A stretch of 64,000 nucleotides of DNA from Zopfochytrium polystomum (Eukaryota; Chytridiomycota; Chytridiomycetes; Chytridiales; Chytridiaceae), in the NCBI GenBank assembly GCA_025765615.1, contig JAIVFJ010000028.1:372001-436000 (forward strand). The letters run 5' to 3'. Numbering within the stretch: the first letter of the stretch is position 1; each line of letters starts with the position of its first letter. The position numbers and the translations under genes are program-made. The notes under the pieces are model-generated. The model saw only the letters and a program-made list of their open reading frames with translations, had not been told where the DNA came from and searched no databases. Below are positions 20,214 to 30,343 of this stretch, in pieces.

Positions 20214-21194
20214 TCTGGACCTATTAAGCTTGTGTTGCACCTAACCTACCTATGTGTCCTGTATTAAACATATGGTTGATGAAAATTAAGAGAAAAATAA
20301 CTTATTTCTGCAAAGCAAGCTGACCTTCATTGATAACTTATATAAGTCTGCAATAGTTGAAAATTTTGATACATAACGGTAACGGACCCTAAAATCGATT
20401 TCTCATTTCAGCGAGCGATCACAGACGCGTTGCCACAACCTTAAAAGATACCTGTTATCTTTTCCCACAGTAAACTCAGGAGATCAGCAAACCTTGACAT
20501 ATGATCAGTCCAATCAACCTTTGGTTGAGATACTCGAAGAATCTCATGTGTTTGGAGCATAATGGGCGGAGTGCGTCCAACATGGACAACGCAAAACAAA
20601 ACAAAAAAAAACAAAAAAAAAAAACTGTTCGAGGAACAGTTGTGGTATACGGCGCCCACAGGGCCCTAGCCACTACACTTTTGCTTGTTCCAAAAAAAAA
20701 GGTGGGGATTGTTTTTTTTTTTCACGCTCCCAACCCTTCGTAACGTGGGCTTTTTCATTTATCCATACACACGCGCGCCCTTTTGGCTGCTGTGGGCCGG
20801 AGTGTGTGTCAGGAGGATTTTTTGTTTTTGCCTTGTAACAAAACGTGTCGATGTGCGTGCCAAGCAAAGAGCCCCATTTTATATATAGCACGCGTCGGGG
20901 GGTGGGGGAAGTGGGGAAGGGGGTGCCTTGTGTTTTCCACATTCGATCTCTTGCGCGGGGGGGAATAAACCCACACAGCAGCAGCAGCAGCAGCAGCAGC
21001 AGTAGCAGCAAGTAACAACAGGCAACAACGGCACAACAGCAAAAAACAGGGAAAGGGGGAACAAAGGAAAAAAAGGAAAAAAAAGAAAAAAAAGAAAAAA
21101 GGAAAAAGGAAAAGCAAGACACAGAAAACAAACCTAAAAAAAAAAAAAAAAAAAAAAAAATTCCAACCCAAAAAACCACCCGAACAATTCCCCT
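20214..21194. other. Low-complexity spacer downstream of PKA gene
   Basis: About 980 bp with A-runs, a CAG repeat (20977-21012) and AAAAAAGG-type repeats to 21170. These probably include the 3' UTR of the minus-strand kinase gene. No gene is seen. Confidence 0.45.
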
Positions 21195-23625
21195 TCAAAA
21201 CCCCGCAAACTTGTCTCGGTGCGGGTCGGCGCCGTCGACGCCGTACGGCTCAAAGTCCTCATCATATACATCAAACATGCTCGTGTCGCCAGCAAACTTG
21301 ACCGGCGGCACGTACGGCGCCGGTAATCCTTGCAGCCCCTCCCACGGCGTGCCCTCGAACCACGGGTGGTCCATCACGTCCCGCGCGCCCCTCCGCAAGT
21401 TCCCGTACCGCTTCGACAGGTCCGTCGTCAGCAGCCGCCGCACGAGGTCGCGCGCCGCCGCCCCCATGAACGGCGGGAACGCCAGCCGGCACGCGAGGAT
21501 CTTTTCGTACAGCCGGAACGGGTCGTCGTCAAAGAACGGAGGGTGGCCCGCGAGCATCTCGTACACGAGGATCCCCAGCGCCCACCAGTCCACCGCCTTG
21601 CCGTACCCGCGCGACTGGATGATCTCCGGTGCGAGGTAGTCTGGCGTCCCGCACAGCGTCCACGTCTCGGTCGTTACTTTTTTCGCAAAGCCAAAGTCGG
21701 TGATTTTGATGTGGCCGCGCGAGTCGAGGAGGAGGTTCTGTGGAAGGTGGTTGGGATGAGCGGAAACAAAAAAACAACCGAAGTCTATATCGCGCACCCG
21801 CGCGCGCGCCCGCAGACACACACACACACACAAACAAACAAACAAACAAACAAACAAACAAACAAACAAACAAACAAACAAACAAACAAACTCAAACAAA
21901 CAAACCACCCACCTCAGGCTTCAAATCCCGGTACACGACGTCATGGTCATGCAAAAACTTGAACGCGACAACCACCTCGGCGGCATAAAATCTCGCGACG
22001 GGGTCCTCGAACCGCTCGCGCCTCCTCAGCAGCGAAAACAGCTCGCCCCCGGCGACGTACTCGAGCACCAAAAACAAGTGGCTCGAGTCGACAAACGTGC
22101 CGAGCAGGTCGACAATGAACGGACACCGCGCCGACGGGGCTGCCGACGACGACCGCGACGACGACGACGACCGCGACCGCGACCGCGTCCGCACCCCGCT
22201 GCTTGACAGCTCGTGCAGGATCCGCTTCTCGTCCAGCGTGTGCTCTACTTGCTTCAGCCGCACCACGTCCGCCTTGCGCAGCACCTTGAGCGCCACGGGC
22301 TGCGTCCCGTGCAGCAGCGCGAGGTGCACGCGACCAAAGGATCCGGTGCCTAGCGTGCGCTTCACCGAAAAGTCTTGCAGCGTGAACGTCCGCGGTGGAC
22401 GCGGCGCGGGTGGTGGTGGTGCTGGCGCCGCGCCGCCCGCCGTCGCCGCGCTCGTCGGCTTCTTGACGGCCGGTGCGACTGCCACCGTCACCTTTGTGTT
22501 TGTGCCCCCGCCGCCCGCGGATCCTCCCGACGGCACAGCCGAGGCGGCTGCGGGCGTCGGCGGCAGCGCCTTGGCCGCCTGGTCCACGCCTCCTGCTCCT
22601 GCTCCTGTCCCTGCTCCTACTGCTGCAGGCCCCGCTGCGGGCTTTGCGGCCAACGCCGTCAGCGCAAACGCGACCGTCGGGCCCGACTCGGGCGTCGGTG
22701 GCTTGACGAACGGCACGCTTGGCTTGGCGTCCGAAGGTGGTGGAGGCGGCGGCGGCGGCACCACCAGCGGCAGCGTGTCCGACTCGAGCGGCTCGGCTTT
22801 GAGCACGAGGACGGCAGCGGCGGCGGGCGGCGGTGGATGCGGTGGATGCGGTCGTGGCGGTTGCTGCTGCTGCTGCTGCAGCTGCGGCGGCGGCGGCGGT
22901 TGCCAGCGCACCGGCTTGAGCTCGAACGCATCGGCGGACGCCGCCCGCGTAGCAGCCGCGGTGGCGGGAGCCGCGGGAGGAAGGTCTTTGGACGGTTTGG
23001 GGGGTGGTGTGGGTAGAGGGGTAGATGGCTGTGGTTCCGAAACCTTTGGCGGCGGCGGCGGTGCGGCGGGTTCGGGGGCGGCGGCTGCCGTCGGCTTCGC
23101 GGGGACTGCTGGAGCCGCGCTCGACGGCTGAGAAGAGCTCGGCGCTACTGGCGCAGGCGGCAGAGTCTTTTTGGACTTGAACAGGGCATCCCGTACCGAA
23201 GTGAGTTTGAAGCCTCGCGCGTTCTCGTCCTGCTCTTCCTCTTCGCCTTCCTCCTCTTCCTCTGCTACTTCAGCGAGCGAACCAAGGCTGGACGATATTG
23301 CCGCCATCGGCTTCTTTGGCGCAGCGATGGGCACCGGGGTTGTTCCCATCGCTGTTGGATGTGCTGCTGCCGACGCCGTAACAGTCGTCAGGATCGGTTT
23401 ACTGCCGGTGACTGGAGTGGGCTTTTTCTCCTCCTCCTCCTCATCCTCCTCTCGAACCGCGTCAAGACTCCTGCGTTCAATCGCGGGACTGTCGACCGCT
23501 CCAGCGCTTTTAGGGGTATGGTGGGCCTTGGGCGGCACAGCAACGTCGGTTGGCATCTTTTCCTCCACATCAAAGGCCTTCCTGGGCGCGCTGGCTACTG
23601 CTGAAACGGTTTCTTTTACAGTTGC

Positions 23626-23657
<32 letters not shown>

Positions 23658-25161
23658 TTGTCGCGGGGGAATCGGTTGCCACTACTGCTTTTTCCGTTTT
23701 GTTGGGCGTCTTGCCGTCTTCGAGCTTGGTCGGGACGTGTGGATCCTTTGTCACCGCCTTTGCTTTCTCCGTCCCCACAGCCGCCGCGCCTTTTGCGGTT
23801 TTCGGAACTGGCAGGCGAGCACCTCCCGTGGCGTTGTTGTCAGCCCCATGGCTCTTTGGAAGCTTTGAGGCGCCTGCCAAAGCCGAGGATGACGACGACG
23901 ACGACGACGACGACGACGGCTTTGGCTTTGGCTTCTTCTTCTTTTCGGCGGGGCGGTTTGCCGGGAAACGAAACTGTTCGTTCATGATGCTCACGGGAAC
24001 GTCCTTCTCCTTGATGACCGTGCCGACCGCCGGGACCGTCCGTCCAAACGCGGTTTGAGCCGGCGCGCGCGGTGATCCTCCACTGACAAACGGCGGGCGG
24101 GACTGAAGACTCGACTGGTTTGCATTCGCAGCAGGCGAAGGCGCCTTGCGCGGTGTGGCTACCGAGGATGGGCCGGGCGTCGACGGAGGGGTGTGCTGCT
24201 GTTGCGGCTTTGTGGGTCGATGTTGTGTGGGCGACACGGAACTTCCAAAGGCGACGGTGGGTGCCGGGTGACCATGCGCCGTATTGCGCGCACCGGACGA
24301 TGATACTTTGGGTGAGGTGGTGGGGGTGGGCAGGTGATGTGACGGCGCAGTTGGAGAGCGAGAGGGCGGTTGAGAAACCAGAGTCGGCGACGTCCGCAGG
24401 CCGCTGTCGTCTTTCCTGGGACCGCGCTGCGCCTTGAACGACCCTTGCCCGCTACGAGCACCGCGCCACGAACCGGACGCTGGGCTCCCCGTAGGGGAAG
24501 GCGAAGATGATTCCCGCGCTGTCGGCGAAGACGAATGCGGGAGCGGCGACGTTCTGTTGCTGGCGCCACCGGCGGCTCGTCCCGCTGATCCCGCAGAGGG
24601 AGAGGTTGGGGGTGGCGAGAGAACCGGGCTGGTAACCCTGTCCGCATCCGTCCTGGCCGCTGGAATCCTTCTAGCTGCTCCGGACCCTGTCGCTACCGGC
24701 GGCGATCGACCGCGGCCGCTGCTGCTCGGCTCTTCCCTTCGGGGATGGGTCGATCGCGCGGTGGAGCGGACGTCAGCCGTTGGCGGCGACGGTGCCAGCG
24801 CTCCGCGGGGGCCGGGCGGCGAGTGTCGGGGGGATTGCAAGCTCGAAGAGGGTGGCGCGCGGCCAAACTGGCCGTGATCCACCCGGGAGGTGACGGGCCC
24901 TCTTGATCGAGAGCGCATCGTCCCGCGGGACGACGTTGACTTGAGGTTGGAACCGCCCTTGGGAGGAGGGCTTTCGGGTCGCTGGCCGTGGGTAGGGCGG
25001 GCAGGCACCGATGACGACCGACGCGCAGAATTTGGGGTTTGAAGAGAGACGGTTTTCTTTGCTGCCGGCCCTTTCGATCCCGCCCGGGCGGCGGCAAGCA
25101 CCGATGAGGAGCCAGCAGTTCCGGCGCTGTCAAAAAGGTCCCTATGGGCGAAGGTAGGCAT
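21195..25161 (-). CDS. cAMP-dependent protein kinase catalytic subunit with ~925-residue N-terminal extension
   Basis: Two exons (21913..25161, 21195..21737) give 1263 aa. The C-terminal ~340 residues are an AGC kinase close to PKA-C: glycine loop [16 protein letters not shown] lysine, YRDLKPEN across the exon junction, DFGFAKKV, the activation segment [14 protein letters not shown] with the PDK1-type Thr, [12 protein letters not shown], and a hydrophobic C-terminal FAGF tail as in PKA. The N-terminal ~925 residues are Ser/Pro/Ala-rich and disordered, with poly-Pro and poly-Ser runs. An Arg/Ser-rich insertion of about 25 residues interrupts the small lobe between the alpha-C helix and beta-4. 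The 175-nt intron (21738..21912) carries a (CAAA)n tract. PKA-C phosphorylates cytosolic and nuclear targets after release by the regulatory subunit. Confidence 0.9.
21821..21906. repeat. (CA)n and (CAAA)n microsatellite in PKA intron
   Basis: About 86 bp of CA then CAAA units within the only intron of the kinase gene. On the gene strand this is TTTG/TG-rich and may serve in place of a polypyrimidine tract. Confidence 0.9.
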
Positions 25162-26019
25162 TGAAGGGAAGATTAGGGTCAGTCGGGTTTGGGCATAGCA
25201 TGCATTGGATGACGGATAAGCGTGTCAAAGAAAAGAGACTCACCGCTCCAGCTGGTGCGAGAGGGTGGCAGGGGGCGTTCGCGACGAAGCGGTTGCCATG
25301 GCTGGCTCAGAAGCCGATTAGGAGGACAGGCGAGGGTGTGCAGCAGAGGGTTAGGGTGGGGGGCGGGTCTGCGCAAAGAGAGGGAGAGAGAGTGTGAGAG
25401 AGAGAGAGAGAGAGAGAAGATAGTGGGAGGGGAGAAGGAAGGGATCGCTCGAGATGGCAGGAATGAATTCCAGCTGGATGCGTGGGGATCAACAGCGATC
25501 GGAGTTGGGGGGGTGTGCGGGGAAGAAGGGGGGCGATCGAGGAACGGGGTGGGTGGTACGATCAGACCAGGACGGCGGGACGGTGGTGTTGATTCTTTTC
25601 TTTTTTTTTTTTTTTTTTTTCGTTGGCTCGGTCGCACGCCGCCTGAGAAGGAAGGGGTGATTTCTTGGTGGTGGTGGTGGTGGTGGTGGTGGTGTGGGAG
25701 GCGAGAGGGGGAGGGGGAGGAAGGCAGGGTAGGGGATGCGAGCGAACTGCCGCGGAGTGAGTAGAGAGAGTGGGAGGGAGGGAGAGGGAGGGAGAGGCGA
25801 CGAGGTGGGAGGTCAGGCCAGCAGCAACCACACACAGACAGAGAACAACCACTACCAGACCACCACCAAAACCACCAAAACAGGCAGGTGTGGCCGCTCT
25901 CGCTCTGTCTCTCGCTCTGTCTCGTTCTCTCTCTCACTCACTCTCTCGGGACTGTGTCTTTTTTTTGTCTCCTCTCTCTCTCTGCTCTCTGTCTCTCTGT
26001 CTCTCTGTCTCTCTCTCTC

Positions 26020-26060
<41 letters not shown>

Positions 26061-26261
26061 TTGTTTTTTTTTTCCGCCCTCAATCCTCATTGGTCACCAA
26101 AACGAGATGAATTGAGCAAGAAAACAGAAGGGAAAAGTTTATCAAAAATGAAAAAAAAGCAGTTTGGGTCTCAGGAAACTCAACCGCCACAGCAACACAC
26201 ACACACTCGCACACATACAGTACAACTCACACACATGATCATACTCTCACACACGCAACAC

Positions 26262-26322
<61 letters not shown>

Positions 26323-26424
26323 TACATACACTGGCAGCGTGTAGGACGAGGACTTCTTTTGGTTTTTGTTTGGTTTTCACATAAGTACCTGCTTCCCACC
26401 ATAGTGAATTCTTAGTTTTGTAAG
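25162..26424. other. Upstream region of PKA gene with microsatellites
   Basis: About 1.26 kb including GA-rich tracts (25377-25430), a T-run (25598-25620), GGT repeats (25667-25694), long CT-rich blocks (25900-26060) and a CA repeat (26255-26318). It should hold the PKA promoter; no coding region is supported. Confidence 0.5.
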
Positions 26425-26618
26425 TGCATCTACAAAATTGGCTGTTGCCGTTGCGTTTGATTGCCAACCATCAAATCTCAATTAATGGCACTTGTATAAC
26501 AATAGCGAGCGCTTGTTGGCACAAAAATTCATGCCGTTGGCACAATGCGCGCATGAGCGGGGAGTTATTTGACTGCACTTTCCAACAGAAAATGACTCTA
26601 GGAATGCAGGGGATGGCA

Positions 26619-26663
<45 letters not shown>

Positions 26664-26819
26664 AATGATGGCTTCAAAGAAAGACTTGCTTCCGCTCTTT
26701 TTGCTGCTCCCACCTCCTGTGTTATTTTGATTGTTTTTCTTTCTGTGTCAGTCAGTATCACGCTGTTCAAAGTGAGCTATCTCCGTCCTAGCAGTAGGTT
26801 CGGGCTAACGAAGGGTTAA
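26425..26819 (-). repeat. Dispersed repeat, copy B, with TTAA/CCC-type terminus
   Basis: Homologous to 8938..9287 in opposite orientation. Its right end, on the minus strand, reads TTAACCCTTCGTTAGCCC, a piggyBac-like terminus with the TTAA target. The minus-strand frame carries the same Cys pattern as copy A (SCAHCANG, NFCANKRS, YKCH), interrupted by a TAA where copy A has a Lys codon, and holds a CA microsatellite insertion (26619-26658). Confidence 0.7.
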
Positions 26820-27050
26820 TAACAGCACATTTTTGGGATTTATATGTTCTGTGCGTATGAATGTATGTATTCAAACAAACTATGGCTGGCTTCGTCGCGA
26901 GGCACTGGCAGCCGCAGCCGCGGCGCCCATAAAAGCGCGCAAGATGCGCTAAATCCACCTCTGTTTTTTTTTTTTTTTGTTAGTTTGTTTGTGTGGTGGT
27001 GTTGGCTTGGGTTAGGCACCCCCACGCATCCATCCCCACGACTGCTGCTG

Positions 27051-27437
27051 CTACTGCTGCTTACCACCACGACCACCACTCTCACCCCCAAGCGCGAGTT
27101 GTTTTTTTTCGGCCCGTTCTTTCGCCTCCTGGTATCGCGCAAAGCAGTCCCTGAACCGCCGCATCTCGTCGCGGCACAGCCGCCAGTCCTTGCTCGCAAA
27201 GTGGCAGTCCTGCATCGCCTCGTGCTCCGCAAAGCACCCCGTCCGCTTGATGCGCAGAATGTACTCGTCCTCTTCCTCGTCGGCGGCGGCGGCGTTGTTG
27301 GTGGAGGCGGAAGTGTCGTGTGGCGCGGCTCGCTTGTTGAGAATGATGTTGACGGGCGCGGCCGTCGCTGCCTGTTGCTGCTGTTGCTGCTGCTGCTGCT
27401 GATCCGACGACGACGACGACGACGAAGAGGATGGCAT
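27051..27437 (-). CDS. COA4: COA4/CMC3-like twin-CX9C mitochondrial protein
   Basis: 128 aa, single exon. After a Ser/Gln/Ala-rich N-terminus (about 60 residues) comes RTGCFAEHEAMQDC...C...C with spacing C-x9-C-x9-C-x9-C, the same as in human COA4, including the DWR between the second and third Cys. A Lys/Glu-rich helix and Gly-rich tail follow. Twin-CX9C proteins are oxidised and trapped in the mitochondrial intermembrane space by Mia40; COA4 assists cytochrome c oxidase assembly. The ATG chosen follows a CAA repeat and gives the shortest protein containing the domain. It is divergent from OXLD1 with 327 bp between start codons. Confidence 0.8.
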   Translation of the reverse strand: MPSSSSSSSSSDQQQQQQQQQQAATAAPVNIILNKRAAPHDTSASTNNAAAADEEEDEYILRIKRTGCFAEHEAMQDCHFASKDWRLCRDEMRRFRDCFARYQEAKERAEKKQLALGGESGGRGGKQQ

Positions 27438-27764
27438 TTGTTGTTGTTGTTGTAGTTGTATGAGAAGGGTAGGGCGAGTGGGTATGGGGAACACGCGAGG
27501 CCGACGAAGGGTGCGGACAATTGATGATCGCAAGGCTGAAGATTGATCCGTTCTTCTTCCTTCGCAACTTTTTGGAATCTCGCATCGCACTGACTGACTG
27601 ACTGCCCGTTAGTCCAACTATGGCTGCTGCGATCTCGGCGACGACAGGAGCAGCAGCCGCGGCGGCGAGAGCGGCAGCGACGGCCCTGACCACTTCGATC
27701 ACGACGATCACTGCGACGACGACGACGACTACTACTACTACGAGGGTATCTTCGACCACTGGCC
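27438..27764. promoter_or_regulatory. Shared divergent promoter of COA4 and OXLD1
   Basis: 327 bp between two divergent start codons. It contains a CAACAA tract next to the COA4 ATG, the repeated GACTGACTGACTG at 27588-27602 and ACG-repeat sequence. No TATA box is evident. Confidence 0.55.
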
Positions 27765-28903
27765 ATGTCCCTCCGCCGTGCCCACCCGCTCGACCCTCGC
27801 GACGCCGACCAACAACCGTCAGCGCCGCCGACGAAGGAGCAGCAGCCGCCGCCGCCCCCCGCCACACCCACCACCTCCTCCGCAGGCTTTCCAGACCCGT
27901 CCAGCAAACGAGTTCGGCACCGACCTCTTTACCGCCCCGGCGCTGCGTCAGCGTCGGACTTGCGACAACCCACCACCCACCAAACACCCTCCTCATTCCC
28001 GCTTCACCTCGACAGCGCGACCGACTTCCCATTCGGTCACTCTCAATCTCCTCACTTGACCCGTCCTATGATCTTAGGAACGCACCCCCGGACGCTCGCC
28101 TCTCCCCATTCTCTCTACCGTTGCCGGCACTCCTCGGCCTCCTCGGCACCACCCGCAACCCGTCAACTCAGAAGTGAACCACCCCCCGCCGCCGTCGCCT
28201 CCACCTCCAAGTACGCGGGCTTCTGGACCCACATTCTTGACTCGCGCGCCCGCACCCCGTCCGCTGCCGCCGCCGCCGCCGCCCCGCCACCGTCAATATT
28301 ATCATCGCCACCACCACCACGAGTAGCAGCGGCAGAAGCACTGCCGCCGCACGCGAAGCACCCAGCGACGTTGCAAACTGCATCGATCCAAACCGCCTCG
28401 GCTCCAGCATCACCCGCTGACGGCCGCGTCGACCCGGACACGGACGATCACGACGACCACCCCGCCGTCGCGTCGTGGCCCGTAGGCCCCGCCCCGCCCG
28501 CCTCGCCCCCACCGCCGTCCTCGGCCGCCGCCGTCGCCACCCCACTCCCGACCCCGCCGGACCCGCCGGGCCCCGAAGACTGCTGCATGGGCGGTTGCGC
28601 GCACTGGTAGTTCCCTCCTCCCCCCCGCTGCGCCCCTTGTTTCCCTCCCCCCACCCCTCTTCGTTCTAATCTCGTCCAACCATACCCCATCCCCCCTACC
28701 TGCCTAACGTCCTCAGCGTCTGGGACGTCTACCAAGACGACTTTGACCGCTACGTAGCCGAGCTGGCTCGCCGCGGCATACTCGTCGACGCGACGCTCTC
28801 TGCCGCCGCGATGGACCCCTCCGTCAAAGCCTTGCGCGACATGGAGCGCGCGTTTTTGAACGGCCCCGGCGCGGGTGCGGGCGCGGGCGGAAAGGCGGCG
28901 TGA
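27765..28903 (+). CDS. OXLD1: Oxidoreductase-like domain protein (OXLD1 family)
   Basis: Two exons (27765..28606, 28717..28903) give 342 aa. The join restores PDPPGPEDCCMGGCAHC-VWDVYQDDF, the signature of the short oxidoreductase-like domain (P-x-PP-x-CC-x-x-GC-x-x-C-VWD-x-Y). The domain lies at about residues 268-300; the preceding ~265 residues are Pro/Ala/Ser-rich with Arg, plausibly a mitochondrial presequence plus linker, and a Gly/Ala tail follows. Human OXLD1 is mitochondrial and of poorly defined function. The 110-nt intron splits the third Cys codon. It converges on the PDE6D gene with 238 bp between stops. Confidence 0.8.
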
Positions 28904-29141
28904 GGCGGGAGGGGGCGGCGAGGGGCGTGATGGAAGGAGCTGTTTCGCACGTCGAGGGTTTGTTCCCAGGGGTGGTTTCCTCCTCTCTTTTGCGGGCGGC
29001 GCGTGTTTTGGCGTACTCTTCCTTGCCCACTCCACTTTCCCTTTCCCCCCCCCACCCTCCCCCTCCTCCTCCCGGGCCCCTTGCCTGCTAGCGCGACCCC
29101 CTCTCCCTCCGTCCCCCCCCACCCCCCCTTCCCCTCCAAGT

Positions 29142-29234
29142 TTAGTCTTCGTAATAGATCCGGACAAAGCTCTGCGACAGCAGCCGGTCGCCGTCAAAGA
29201 ACCTGGTTTCGATTACCGTGTTTCCACTTTGTGC

Positions 29235-29275
<41 letters not shown>

Positions 29276-29913
29276 TATTGTTTTGGGGGGAGTTGGTTGG
29301 TTGGCGAGTCGGGAACGGAAACTAAACCGCGCCCGGCGCGCGCGAACTCACCTGAGCACCTCGACCGGGATCATAGCGCCCTCGCCCTCCGCCGCCTCGA
29401 TCACGTTCTGCATCGTGTTGGTCGACCCGGGAATCACGAACCCAAAGTCGAAGCGCCAGTCTTGCGTATGCGTGTGTGTGTGTTTTTGAGTTTGTTTGGG
29501 GTCAGCAGGTCCGAAATCGCGACGCGCGCGTTTTCGCTTGTCGCTCTCACCCTCGACCGCCACGCCGCCCACCGCGACCCGCTGCTCGACTCGCAACGCG
29601 TCCATCGCGGCGCCGCCCCGTCCCGCCGTGAAGCACACCTCGGCGCTCACCGCCCGCTGCGCGAGCACCGCCGCCGGCAGCCGCGCCACGCGCTCTGTTG
29701 AGGTCGAGGTCGGCGACCTCGTCCAGCCGCCCGGGGAGGTCCAGAGGGTTGCGCCGGTGTGCGCGGAGCGGAGGGTGATGCTGTTGCTGTGGGGTGCCGA
29801 GGGGAAAGGGGCGGGAGGAAGGGGGTTAGCCGGGTTGTTTGAAGGGGGGCAGATAACCCCCCCCCCCCCCCTCCCCATACTAACACGGTGAATTCGTCGT
29901 CGATCGAGTCCAT
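29142..29913 (-). CDS. PDE6D: PDE6D / PrBP-delta homologue (prenyl-binding protein)
   Basis: Four exons (29885..29913, 29551..29786, 29352..29460, 29142..29226) give 152 aa, against 150 in human PDE6D. Aligned features: NSITLRSAHTGATLW, the RVEQRV strand, DWRFDFGFVIPGSTNTMQ, MIPVEVLSGNTVIET-type junction and FFDGDRLLSQSFVRIYY at the C-terminus. The fold is an immunoglobulin-like sandwich whose pocket holds farnesyl or geranylgeranyl groups; PrBP-delta solubilises prenylated cargo (Ras/Rab-type GTPases, PDE6, ciliary proteins) and releases it to ARL2/ARL3. The first 10-codon exon was placed by phase and length; it is the least certain part. The gene lies directly downstream of the phosphodiesterase fusion on the same strand. 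Confidence 0.88.
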
Positions 29914-30343
29914 TGGGTTGGTCGCCCAAAATTTCCTTACTGTGTCTTCCTGCACCAGACTTCCCTTTGTGTGCAAGCGTTTCGGGAAGGGGAGGTTGGG
30001 GGGAAGGGACGGGCCCTAGCGCCTTCTGCGCGACGTCCACGAGCCAAAGGGGAATACGCACGTCTGCGCTGGAGCCCTGAAGTGGCTCTGTGTCGGTCAA
30101 CGGCGTTTCTTTACATCGGGGAAGGGTGTACGTTATAGAAAAATCAATTGTTCTTACAAACAGGGCAGGTCAAAGAATAGTCCGTCGAGTGCTCAACTGA
30201 GAAGTAAAGGAAGATAAGATAAGAAAAAGAAGGAAGAACGATAGCAGAAATGGCCGCGAAGTGGTTAGATATTGAACTGGGGATTTTGAGCGAGAACGAA
30301 TAGACGCGTGAAGAGTACAAGAAAAAAAAGAAATTACAAAGAG
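29914..30343. other. Spacer between PDE6D and the phosphodiesterase fusion
   Basis: 430 bp holding the PDE6D promoter and the 3' UTR of the fusion gene. AT-rich from 30130 to 30340. No gene seen. Confidence 0.5.

Noticed and set aside
21330..21962. Plus-strand frames antisense to the PKA kinase domain
   Set aside because: Low-complexity shadow including translation of the CAAA repeat.
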